A DNA stretch of 46,631 bases from positions 1-46,631 of the forward strand of contig JAFSJE010000009.1 of NCBI GenBank assembly GCA_017439425.1, written 5' to 3'. Source of the stretch: Oscillospiraceae bacterium (GTDB lineage Bacteria > Bacillota > Clostridia > Oscillospirales > Oscillospiraceae). This document shows, piece by piece, positions 16,589 through 24,125 of the stretch. A program made the position numbers and the translations under genes. The stretch's first letter is position 1; every line of letters starts with the position of its first letter. Below the pieces are notes generated by a model that had not been told where the DNA came from, ran no database searches, and worked only from the letters and a program-made list of their open reading frames with translations.

Positions 16589-16622
16589 GACGCCCCGCAG
16601 AGAATGAACTCTGCGGGGCGTC
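16589..16622. terminator. Hairpin 2 of an inverted pair
   Basis: The same 14-bp stem as hairpin 1 with the complementary loop AATGAA, 17 bases beyond the stop of the response regulator gene on the minus strand. The two hairpins serve the two convergent transcripts. Confidence 0.7.
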
Positions 16623-16638
16623 AGTTTATGGACGATTA

Positions 16639-17349
16639 TCAATCAATATTATAATAATCCTTAACCGCCTGAGAGAAGGCTTTTTTCTTGGGCTGGCTTA
16701 TCTTGAGCTCCGTCCCGTCGTTCAGGAATACGGTGTAGCCCTTTATGCCCTTGACGTAGCTGAGGTTCACGAGAAAACAGCTGTTGCAGCGCACAAAGCC
16801 CTTTTCCTGAAGCTTCTCCTCCTGACTGACGAGCGTTCCGAAGCCGTAATACACCCCGTCGTGGGTGTGGTAGGTGAGCATATGGCCGCGCACCTCAACG
16901 TATTTTATGTCGCGGATGCGTATTCTTGCGGAGGCCGTGTCGGTGGTGACGCGGATCGATTCCTCGTCCTCGCCTCCGAGACGCCATATCGCCTTTGTGA
17001 GCTTCATGGCGAAGGAGTAATATTGCAGCGGCTTGAGGATATAGTCGAGCGCGCGCACCTCGTAGCCCGCGATGGCGTACTGCGCGAGGCTTGTTACGAA
17101 AATAAGTATCACCTTCTCGTCGAGCGCGCGGATGCGCTTTGCCGCCTCCATGCCATTCATATCCGGCATCTGGATGTCCATATAGATTATGTCATAGTCG
17201 GAGTGATACTTCTCAAGAAGCATAACGGGAGAATTGAAGCAGTCTATGCGGAAGGTTATGTCGTTTTCCTTTGAGTATCTCTCGAGAAAGCCCTTCAGCG
17301 TGTCGGTATGGAGCTGTTCGTCCTCGACTATTGCAACGTGTACTGTCAT
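16639..17349 (-). CDS. LytTR-family response regulator (AgrA-like)
   Basis: A 236-residue DNA-binding regulator. The receiver domain (about 3-125) has the acidic pair E9/D10, phospho-acceptor D58 in YMDIQMPDMNG and the conserved lysine in YILKPL. The LytTR domain (about 130-232) shows the typical IRIRDIKYVEV, RCNSCFLVNLSYVKGI and FLNDGTELKIS strands. AGGAGG precedes the ATG. It is the partner of the kinase encoded 92 bases upstream. Its promoter carries two copies of a 17-base repeat that also precede the second GH3 operon, with a good and a poor copy at the first, so it probably activates those genes and itself. No AgrD/AgrB peptide genes are nearby, so the signal is unknown. Confidence 0.93.
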   Translation of the reverse strand: MTVHVAIVEDEQLHTDTLKGFLERYSKENDITFRIDCFNSPVMLLEKYHSDYDIIYMDIQMPDMNGMEAAKRIRALDEKVILIFVTSLAQYAIAGYEVRALDYILKPLQYYSFAMKLTKAIWRLGGEDEESIRVTTDTASARIRIRDIKYVEVRGHMLTYHTHDGVYYGFGTLVSQEEKLQEKGFVRCNSCFLVNLSYVKGIKGYTVFLNDGTELKISQPKKKAFSQAVKDYYNID

Positions 17350-17377
17350 TGAATATCCTCCTGATGCCGTTTTTTAT

Positions 17378-17447
17378 ACTGTAACAAAAAACGGAAAACG
17401 GGGAAAACAATATTGCATAAACTAAAAAGTTATTGCCTAAACTAAAA
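17378..17447 (-). promoter_or_regulatory. LytTR-type operator and promoter of the regulator gene
   Basis: On the plus strand TATTGC-A/C-TAAACTAAAA occurs at 17411-17427 and 17431-17447 (16 of 17 identical, 20-bp period). Read toward the regulator gene this is TTTTAGTTTA-G/T-GCAATA. TACAGT (17383-17378) follows after exactly 27 bases, with TATAAA overlapping just beyond. The outer repeat overlaps the stop codon of the kinase gene. Autoregulation is inferred. Confidence 0.75.
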
Positions 17448-18755
17448 GCCTTCGGGCAGAGGAACAGAGATTTTAAGGCAGTATATCTCTCCCTCGGTGT
17501 TTATGCTGATCGAGCCGCCGTAGCTTTCGGCGATGTATTTCATGCTCATTGTGCCGAAGCCGTGATGGCTCCGGTCTTTTTTTGTGGTCTCTCCGGCGGT
17601 GACGAGCTTGCCGTCATAGAAATTCGTCACCTCAATGACGACATCGCCGCCCTGCCGCTCGACGGTTATGCTTATGACCCGTTTTTCCGGGTCTGAGAGC
17701 TTTTTTACCGCCTCGATGGCATTTCCGATGGCGTTGTTGAAGAGGGAATAGAGATGGCGCGTACGCATGAAGCCCAGCGCCCCGCCGTCGGCAAGGCAGG
17801 TTATCTCGATGCCGTACTCTTTTGCAGTAAGCTTGCTTGTGTGCAGAACGACGTCAAGCACCTCACAGCCGGTCTTGAGGTTGGAGTCATAGAAGTCCAT
17901 GCTCTCGCGCAGAGATTCTATCTCACTGTCGGTGAGCTTGCCGGAGAAATCGTCGAGCTGATGCCGCAGATCGTGGCAGCGCATATTGATTACGTCCATA
18001 TTCTCCTTCATTTTCTCATACTGCTTGCGCTCCTCGCGCAGTACCTGATCCATTATCTCCATATCTGAGCGGTAGCGGCTTTGAAATTCTATGGAGGTGC
18101 AGATTGCAAGAATAAATGCGGCGAGGGCGAGAAGGTATACCTTGTTTACGAGATACATTTCATAGCTGACAGCACGAAATTCTGCGGAAACACAGTCCGG
18201 AACGGTCAAAAAAAGAATACAGACGAGAGAAAGCAGGGTGGTCGATTTTCGGCTCGGACGATCCAGCTCTTCAGGTGTTTTAAGAGCGAGAAAGCGGTAT
18301 GTAAGCAGGTAAACCACAACTCGCACGAGAACGAAAAGGAGCCAGTTGAGCAAAAACATATTTTCACCGAAAACAGCTATGCTCGTTCTCTCGTCTGTGC
18401 CGAGAAGGAAAAGCAGCATTGAATAAATGGATACACCGATCTCCATTGCCGCTATTCCTGCGCACCAGAGGCGCAGCTTTACAAAAAGGCTGCCCTTATA
18501 GCACATAAGCGAGATAACAAGCGGCATTGCAAACTGCATAAGCCGCATTATAAACCGGGTCGGAAGCAGGTTTATGCGAATTCTTAACATTACGGCAAAA
18601 ATAAGTATGACCGCATCTATTATAAACGCCGCAAAAAGCCGCAGCGGATAGAGATCCTTTTTAGGGAGCGGGTGCAGGAAAACGAGCCCGGAAATGACGA
18701 GCTGACCGGCAACCGTAAGATTTATTATGAACTGATATAGTATTTCCTGCGGCAT
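17442..18755 (-). CDS. Membrane sensor histidine kinase, AgrC/GHKL type
   Basis: A 437-residue kinase with about six membrane helices in residues 8-225, a coiled linker (about 228-258), and a GHKL catalytic region. The H-box is CHDLRHQLDDF (H261 likely phosphorylated), the N-box is NNAIGNAIEAV (340-350) and the G-box is HHGFGTMSM (398-405). This is the AgrC family layout, without an obvious extracellular ligand domain, so the ligand is probably sensed through the membrane part, often a peptide. The pair with the downstream LytTR regulator controls, by inference, the flanking glycosidase operons. It has its own promoter and the ribosome site is GAGGG. Confidence 0.92.
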   Translation of the reverse strand: MPQEILYQFIINLTVAGQLVISGLVFLHPLPKKDLYPLRLFAAFIIDAVILIFAVMLRIRINLLPTRFIMRLMQFAMPLVISLMCYKGSLFVKLRLWCAGIAAMEIGVSIYSMLLFLLGTDERTSIAVFGENMFLLNWLLFVLVRVVVYLLTYRFLALKTPEELDRPSRKSTTLLSLVCILFLTVPDCVSAEFRAVSYEMYLVNKVYLLALAAFILAICTSIEFQSRYRSDMEIMDQVLREERKQYEKMKENMDVINMRCHDLRHQLDDFSGKLTDSEIESLRESMDFYDSNLKTGCEVLDVVLHTSKLTAKEYGIEITCLADGGALGFMRTRHLYSLFNNAIGNAIEAVKKLSDPEKRVISITVERQGGDVVIEVTNFYDGKLVTAGETTKKDRSHHGFGTMSMKYIAESYGGSISINTEGEIYCLKISVPLPEGF

Positions 18756-18776
18756 TATTTCACCCTCTTTTAACCG

Positions 18777-18805
18777 ATTATACCATTTTTATCGGCGCTT
18801 TTCAA
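18777..18805 (-). promoter_or_regulatory. Sigma-A promoter of the kinase gene
   Basis: On the minus strand TTGAAA (18805-18800) and TATAAT (18782-18777) are 17 bases apart, with TGG before TATAAT. It lies 22 bases before the kinase ATG and carries no LytTR-type repeats, so the kinase is probably expressed constitutively. Confidence 0.7.
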
Positions 18806-18825
18806 TCGCTGTCAAGCGCATAGGA

Positions 18826-18895
18826 TTTTAGTTTAGGCAATAGTTTTTTAGCTTGTGTAATAGCTGTTGAGGTTTTTTGCGGCGTATTTTATCCT
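18826..18895 (+). promoter_or_regulatory. LytTR-type operator and promoter of the second GH3 operon
   Basis: TTTTAGTTTAGGCAATAG (18826-18843) and TTTTAGCTTGTGTAATAG (18846-18863) form a direct repeat with 20-bp period. The first is identical over 17 bases to the outer repeat at the regulator gene, in the same orientation relative to the gene. TATCCT (18890-18895) follows the core element after 27 bases. The start codon is at 18932. Confidence 0.78.
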
Positions 18896-18931
18896 CGGGT
18901 TGAAAGAAAAAACACAATAGGAGGAAGCAAA

Positions 18932-21900
18932 GTGAAAGAGAAAAAGTCAGTTCTTAGCCTTGTCGGCATAGCGCTCAGCGTTCTGACCGCAGTCATCTAC
19001 GCCGTGCTGTACGGCAACGCCGTAAGCAGTATGAACAATATGTCCTGGCCTGCATTCTGGGTGCTCCTTGCCGGAAGCGCAGTCGCGGCGGCGTTCCTGC
19101 TTATTAAAAAGCCACGCTTCGGCGCATACGTGCTCGCGGCGGCAGACCTTGCGGCGTTCATGCTCGCAATCTACGCCTTCTACCCCTACATCTCCGCCGC
19201 ATTCGTCGGAATCGACTCCACATGGGAGGCGCCTTTCTTTATCGTTATGGCACTGTTCCTTGCCTCGGTCATCGTGAACGCCATCGTAGCGCTCTCGTCG
19301 GTGCCGGCTAAGGCGACGCTCTCCAAGGCGCTCTGCGCTGTTATGGCTTCGCTCTTTGCGGTTACGAGCGTCGGCGGCGTTATCGCAAACGAGAATGCCC
19401 CGCAGATAAACGGCGCGCTCAAGACCGCCTCCTCCGTTGAGGTACACGAGGGCGACCCCAACGAGGACACTCAGTATTATAAATCCGCCTACAAAAATCT
19501 CGCCTCTCTTATGGCGACGGGCAGAGATAAGGCTGAGGAGGCGATGGCTGAGGGCATCGTTCTTCTCCGCAACGAAAACGGCGCTCTGCCTCTTGCCGAG
19601 GGCGAGAGAAAGGTCAGCCTCTTCGGAATGAGCTCCGTCGACCCCGTCTACGGCGGCACCGGAAGCGGCAACGTCGACACCTCCTCCGCGCCGAGCTGGA
19701 AAACCGCTCTCGAGCGCGACGGCGCCTTCAGCGTAAACGGCACACTCTGGGATTGGTACTCCGCCTCCGAGCAGGAGGTATATAAGCGCACGATGGGTCA
19801 GACCGGCCCGGGCGTAACCGGCGCGAAGAGCATCGGCGAGGCGCCCTGGAGCACCATCAAGAGCGCTAACGGCTCCACCTTCTCGCAGTTCGGCGACGCC
19901 GCCATCGTTTTCATCTCCCGCGTCGGCGGCGAGGGCAGCGATATGCCCCGCGGCACTCTTGCGCTCAGCCAGCTCGATGACGCTGACGGCTCTCTCGGCG
20001 ACACCGTCGGCGGCGATTACCTCAAGCTCAGCCCCAAAGAGCAGGATATGCTGAGGGGCCTCAAGGCTGAAAAGGACGCCGGAAGCATCAAGAAGATAAT
20101 CGTTGTACTCAACTTTGCAAATCAGGTCGAGGCGGACTTCATCGACTCCGCCGAATACGGCATCGACGCCGCACTCTGGGTCGGTACTCCCGGTCAGGTC
20201 GGTATGTACGCCGTTGCAGACGTCCTTTCCGGCGCCGTAAACCCCTCCGGTCGACTCTCCGCCACCTTCTGGCGCGACCACTCCAAGAACCCGGCACTCG
20301 CAAACTTCGGCGCGACTGCTTACGCCGGTGCGCCCGACGCAGTCAACTCCGACGGCTCGCCCCAGCAGGACAGATACTACGTCGTCTATCAGGAGGGCAT
20401 CTACGTCGGCTACCGCTACACCGAGAGCCGCTATGAGGACTACGTTATGGGTACCGGAAATGCCGGCGACTATATCTGGTCGGAGGCAGTCAGCTTCCCG
20501 TTCGGCTTCGGCCTCAGCTACACCGAGTTTGAATACTCCGGCTTCTCCGCAGAAAAGGACGGCGAGGACTATATCGTTACAGTAACAGTTACGAATAACG
20601 GCACCGCCGCCGGCAAGGAGACGGTTCAGATCTACCTCCAGAAGCCCTACGGAGATTACAACAAGGCTAACGGCGTCGAGGCCGCCTCCGCTGAGCTCGT
20701 CGGCTTCGACAAGACCGGAGTTCTTGAACCCGGCGAGAGCGAAACGCTCACAATCAGGGTCTACGGCAGACAGCTTGCCGCTTACGATTCAAATAACGCA
20801 AAAACCTATGTCATCGTGGACGGCGACTATTACCTAACCGCCGCGAAGGACGCACACAGCGCCGTAAACAACATCCTCGCAAAGAAGGGCTACACGCCCG
20901 ACTCCACCGAGGGCAGAATGGACGCAGAGGGGGATTCCGAGCTTGTTTCCGACGCGATCACCCTCGCATTCGACAAGGACACCTACTCCAAGTCCTACGC
21001 CACCGGCTATGAGATCACAAACGAGTTTGATTACGCCGACTGGAACAAGTACGAAAACCGCGGTAGCGACACTGTTACATATATGAGCCGCTCCGACTGG
21101 TCTGCCACCACCCCGAAATCCTGGGCGGACACCACCATCCTCCACTGGAGCGACAATATCCAGAAGGACGAGGATAAATACGGCCGCCAGAGCGAGACAA
21201 AGCTCCCGACCGTCACCGACGAGTACCCGAAGTACGATACCTTTGCAAACGGCGAGACGATCTCGCTCATCCAGCTGCGCGCTGACGAGAACGGCAACGA
21301 GAGACCCTACGACGATCCAATGTGGGATACCCTTCTCGACCAGCTCAGCTGGGAGGATTACACAAACGTCATACCCTCCGGTATGCGCCGCAACGGGCAG
21401 GTTGAGGTCATCAGCAAGATGGAGTGCCTTGACCACAACGGCCCGAGCGGCCTTACCCAGCCGTACAGCGCAAATGCCCGCGGTCTCGCTACCTCCACCG
21501 GCGACCCGGACAAGAACGCCAAAGCCATGTGCTATCCGGCGGGCGGAATTCTTGCCGCGACCTTCAACATTGACCTTATGTACGACGTCGGCGATCTTAT
21601 CGGCGAGGACGCCCTCTGGGCGGGCTACAACGGCCTCTACGGCCCCGGCTCCAATATTCAGCGTACACCCTACTCCGGCAGAAACTTTGAGTACTATTCC
21701 GAGGACGGCTACCTCTCCGGCATGGTCTGCGCCTATGAGTGCGCCGCCATGGAGAGCCACGGGCTCTACGTCTACAACAAGCACGTCGGCCTCAACGATC
21801 AGGAGGATCTCCGCCGCGGAATCTGCACATGGGCGCCTGAGCAGGCGATCCGCGAGGTCTATATGAGAGCCTTTGAGCTTCCGATAACCATCGCGGGCAC

Positions 21901-22405
21901 GCAGTATGAGCGAAACGGCGAAACTCTCACTCTCAAGGGAGCCTCCGGTGTTATGCTCGCCTTCAACCGCCTCGGCCTTCACTGGAGCGGAATGCAGAAG
22001 GGCATGGTCACCGAATTCCTCAGAAACGAGTGCGGCATGACCGGTATCGTGGTTACCGATATGTGGTACGGCACCGCCTCGCCCTATATGAACCTCCCCG
22101 CACTGCTGGTCGCCGGAGGCAACCTCGTCGACGGAATGATGAAGGCTGAGGATCTCGACGCCTGCCGCCCGGGCAGCGGTCACGCCGACGTCGCCTGGGG
22201 TATGCGCGAGGCTATGCATCGCATTCTCTACACCGTTGTTCACTCCAACGCAATGAACGGCGTATCCGCAAACACCAAGATCATCGCAGTTACCCCGTGG
22301 TGGCAGACCGCCATCACCGCCGCACAGATCTCCACCGGAGTTCTGACCCTCGCAGCGATTGCGCTTCTTATCATCAAGTCCAGAAAAAACGCCAAAAAGG
22401 CGTAA
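18932..22405 (+). CDS. Polytopic, circularly permuted GH3 glycosidase
   Basis: An 1157-residue surface enzyme starting at GTG with AGGAGG seven bases before. Five N-terminal membrane helices (about 6-26, 39-58, 63-85, 101-122, 127-150) resemble the 5-TM unit of the protein at 14613. The sandwich domain follows (about 200-520, EEAMAEGIVLLRNENG), then an Fn3-like part (about 535-650), then the barrel (about 800-1110) with DHNGPSG, NKHVGLNDQE and GIVVTDMW, where Asp1043 is the likely nucleophile. A C-terminal helix with basic tail closes the protein. KHV replaces the more usual KHF. Codons are strongly biased to C/G endings, suggesting high expression. Compared with the 952-residue paralogue it has longer loops and an extra membrane unit. 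Substrate unknown. Confidence 0.88.
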   Translation: MKEKKSVLSLVGIALSVLTAVIYAVLYGNAVSSMNNMSWPAFWVLLAGSAVAAAFLLIKKPRFGAYVLAAADLAAFMLAIYAFYPYISAAFVGIDSTWEAPFFIVMALFLASVIVNAIVALSSVPAKATLSKALCAVMASLFAVTSVGGVIANENAPQINGALKTASSVEVHEGDPNEDTQYYKSAYKNLASLMATGRDKAEEAMAEGIVLLRNENGALPLAEGERKVSLFGMSSVDPVYGGTGSGNVDTSSAPSWKTALERDGAFSVNGTLWDWYSASEQEVYKRTMGQTGPGVTGAKSIGEAPWSTIKSANGSTFSQFGDAAIVFISRVGGEGSDMPRGTLALSQLDDADGSLGDTVGGDYLKLSPKEQDMLRGLKAEKDAGSIKKIIVVLNFANQVEADFIDSAEYGIDAALWVGTPGQVGMYAVADVLSGAVNPSGRLSATFWRDHSKNPALANFGATAYAGAPDAVNSDGSPQQDRYYVVYQEGIYVGYRYTESRYEDYVMGTGNAGDYIWSEAVSFPFGFGLSYTEFEYSGFSAEKDGEDYIVTVTVTNNGTAAGKETVQIYLQKPYGDYNKANGVEAASAELVGFDKTGVLEPGESETLTIRVYGRQLAAYDSNNAKTYVIVDGDYYLTAAKDAHSAVNNILAKKGYTPDSTEGRMDAEGDSELVSDAITLAFDKDTYSKSYATGYEITNEFDYADWNKYENRGSDTVTYMSRSDWSATTPKSWADTTILHWSDNIQKDEDKYGRQSETKLPTVTDEYPKYDTFANGETISLIQLRADENGNERPYDDPMWDTLLDQLSWEDYTNVIPSGMRRNGQVEVISKMECLDHNGPSGLTQPYSANARGLATSTGDPDKNAKAMCYPAGGILAATFNIDLMYDVGDLIGEDALWAGYNGLYGPGSNIQRTPYSGRNFEYYSEDGYLSGMVCAYECAAMESHGLYVYNKHVGLNDQEDLRRGICTWAPEQAIREVYMRAFELPITIAGTQYERNGETLTLKGASGVMLAFNRLGLHWSGMQKGMVTEFLRNECGMTGIVVTDMWYGTASPYMNLPALLVAGGNLVDGMMKAEDLDACRPGSGHADVAWGMREAMHRILYTVVHSNAMNGVSANTKIIAVTPWWQTAITAAQISTGVLTLAAIALLIIKSRKNAKKA

Positions 22406-22425
22406 ATTATAAGGAGGAAACTAAA

Positions 22426-23076
22426 ATGAAAAAAACTATCGCACTCATTCTCGCAGTAATCTCTGTTGTCGCGCTGCTCGCTTCCTGCGGCGCAAAGGTT
22501 GACGGCACCTACACCGTTTCTCTCGGCTCCAACGATTATTTTGCCGCTCAGGCAGTGAAGAACGACCTCGAGTCCACCGACAAGCGCCCCGACGGCTCTG
22601 ACGCGCAGGTTCCCTTCAGCCGCCTCTTCGGTATGATTGACACCCGCGTTGGCGAAGGCACCAACGTTGCCGATTACTACACCGCAACCCTTACCCTTAA
22701 CGGCGGCACCTACAAGCTTACCAAGAAGATTGCAGTTGACATCGATTATGTCTCTGACGCAGTAAAGGGCATGATGAGCACCGACATCCCCATGCTTGAG
22801 CTCACCTTCACCGGCTCCTACACCGCTGACGGCACCAAGGTAACACTTTCCGTTCCGACCAAGGTCGACGCAAACGTCACTCCCGTTGCAGGTATGGCTG
22901 ACGCCTACACCCGCTTCGGCGGCACCTATGTCGGTGAGAGCGCCACAGAAGCTGATGACACCAATTACCCCGGCAAGTTCTTCTATTACTTCAACACCCT
23001 CTATTTCGTAGAGAACGCCGCAGTAAGCGAGATGACCGTGACCGTTGACTCCGCAAACGGCACCTTCGCTGCGTAA
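22426..23076 (+). CDS. Secreted lipoprotein, unknown function
   Basis: A 216-residue lipoprotein: signal peptide with lipobox LLASC (acylated Cys21), then GAKVDGTYTVSLG. The body alternates short beta-strands (YTATLTLNGGTYKLTKKIAVDI, LTFTGSYTADGTKVTLS) that recall a lipocalin-like barrel and the duplicated domains of the 5-TM protein in the first operon. AAGGAGG precedes the ATG, 20 bases after the GH3 stop. Codon use is strongly biased, like the GH3 gene before it. It is probably held at the outer face of the membrane near the enzyme. No family recognised with certainty. Confidence 0.7.
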   Translation: MKKTIALILAVISVVALLASCGAKVDGTYTVSLGSNDYFAAQAVKNDLESTDKRPDGSDAQVPFSRLFGMIDTRVGEGTNVADYYTATLTLNGGTYKLTKKIAVDIDYVSDAVKGMMSTDIPMLELTFTGSYTADGTKVTLSVPTKVDANVTPVAGMADAYTRFGGTYVGESATEADDTNYPGKFFYYFNTLYFVENAAVSEMTVTVDSANGTFAA

Positions 23077-23091
23077 GTAAACCTAAACAAT

Positions 23092-23120
23092 AACGGTCGC
23101 CCGGAAAGGGCGGCCGTTTT
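23092..23120 (+). terminator. Internal terminator or attenuator
   Basis: AACGGTCGCCC (23092-23102) pairs with GGGCGGCCGTT (23108-23118) with one G-T pair, followed by TT. It lies between the lipoprotein and the first SGNH gene, so it probably lowers expression of the downstream genes relative to the GH3 enzyme and lipoprotein. Confidence 0.7.
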
Positions 23121-23138
23121 GCGTAAAAGGAGCATATT

Positions 23139-24125
23139 ATGAAAAGAATAATATCACTGTTTCTTGCAGCCATCGGCATTTTAGCTCTTCTGACTTCCTG
23201 CGCGAAGGAGGAGCCAACGGTTTCGAGCCTTGTCCTCAGCGTAAAGCCGGATAAAACCGAATACGTAGAGGGCGAAACCTTTGACCCGACGGGAGCGAGA
23301 GTTGACGCAAATATGTCTGACGGAACTGTACGCGAGGGCGTTGAGTACGAGCTTACAAGCCCGAATCCCATCGGCGCGAAGGCATACAAGGTCGTCTTTT
23401 CCTACGGCGGTCAGAGCGTTTCCATTAACCTCGAGGTAAAACGCCGCGGCAATGAGCCGGAGTATTGGCTGGAAAATACGCCGGCTCTTGAGTCGAGTCC
23501 TCTCGAGGGTAAGACCTACTTTTTCCTCGGCTCATCCGTAACACGCGGCGAGCACTCCGAGGGCGAGAGCATGGTGGACTTCATAGCAAAGCGCAACGGC
23601 GCAAACTGCATTAAAGAAGCGGTCAGCGGTACGACGCTTATGGATAACGGAGAAAAGAGCTACGTTTCGCGCTTCAATCGCTACCTTGAGAGCGAGGAGA
23701 AGGCTGATTCTCTTGACGCCTTTATCTGCCAGCTTTCAACGAATGACCTTAAATACTCAGAGTCCTTCGGAGCAATCACGGCGGAGGATAAGCGCGAGAT
23801 CACGGATTTTGATACCGCCACTACCGCAGGCGCGATCGAGTATATCATCGTACGCGCAAGACAGGAGTGGAGATGCCCGGTGGTGTTCTATACGAACTCA
23901 AATTTCCACAACGAGAACTATGAAAAGATGATTGCAATTCTGGACGAGGCTCAGGCAAAGTGGAATATCGAGGTCATCGACCTCTACCGCGATGAGAAGT
24001 TCAATGACGTTACCGAGGAAGAGCTTTCTCTGTATATGTTCGACCTCACTCATCCGACAAGAGCCGGTTACCGCGACTGGTGGACGCCGAAGTTTGAAGA
24101 GAAGCTTGCGGAGATTTCTGCATGA
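23139..24125 (+). CDS. SGNH-hydrolase lipoprotein with Ig-like domain
   Basis: A 328-residue lipoprotein: lipobox LLTSC (Cys21), a bacterial Ig-like domain (about 27-102, LVLSVKPDKTEYVEGETFDPTG is typical of Big_3), then an SGNH/GDSL esterase domain. Block I is FFLGSSVTRG with Ser133 as likely nucleophile, block III is STND (200-203) and block V is D302-L-T-H305. Such enzymes often remove acetyl or acyl esters from glycans, which would fit beside surface glycosidases. A ribosome site (AAAGGAG) precedes the ATG and the next gene overlaps by four bases. Confidence 0.85.
   Translation: MKRIISLFLAAIGILALLTSCAKEEPTVSSLVLSVKPDKTEYVEGETFDPTGARVDANMSDGTVREGVEYELTSPNPIGAKAYKVVFSYGGQSVSINLEVKRRGNEPEYWLENTPALESSPLEGKTYFFLGSSVTRGEHSEGESMVDFIAKRNGANCIKEAVSGTTLMDNGEKSYVSRFNRYLESEEKADSLDAFICQLSTNDLKYSESFGAITAEDKREITDFDTATTAGAIEYIIVRARQEWRCPVVFYTNSNFHNENYEKMIAILDEAQAKWNIEVIDLYRDEKFNDVTEEELSLYMFDLTHPTRAGYRDWWTPKFEEKLAEISA

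Noticed and set aside
16639-18755. A complete Agr quorum-sensing locus
   Set aside because: Kinase and LytTR regulator are present, but no AgrB-like processing protease or AgrD-like peptide gene was found in the flanks, including short frames.
18947-20281. Minus-strand open frame of 444 codons
   Set aside because: Opposite the N-terminal half of the second GH3 gene; charged, repetitive translation without a family pattern.
20834-22243. Long minus-strand open frame of 469 codons
   Set aside because: It lies wholly opposite the second GH3 gene, has no ribosome site or recognisable domain, and its openness follows from the strong codon bias of the GH3 gene.
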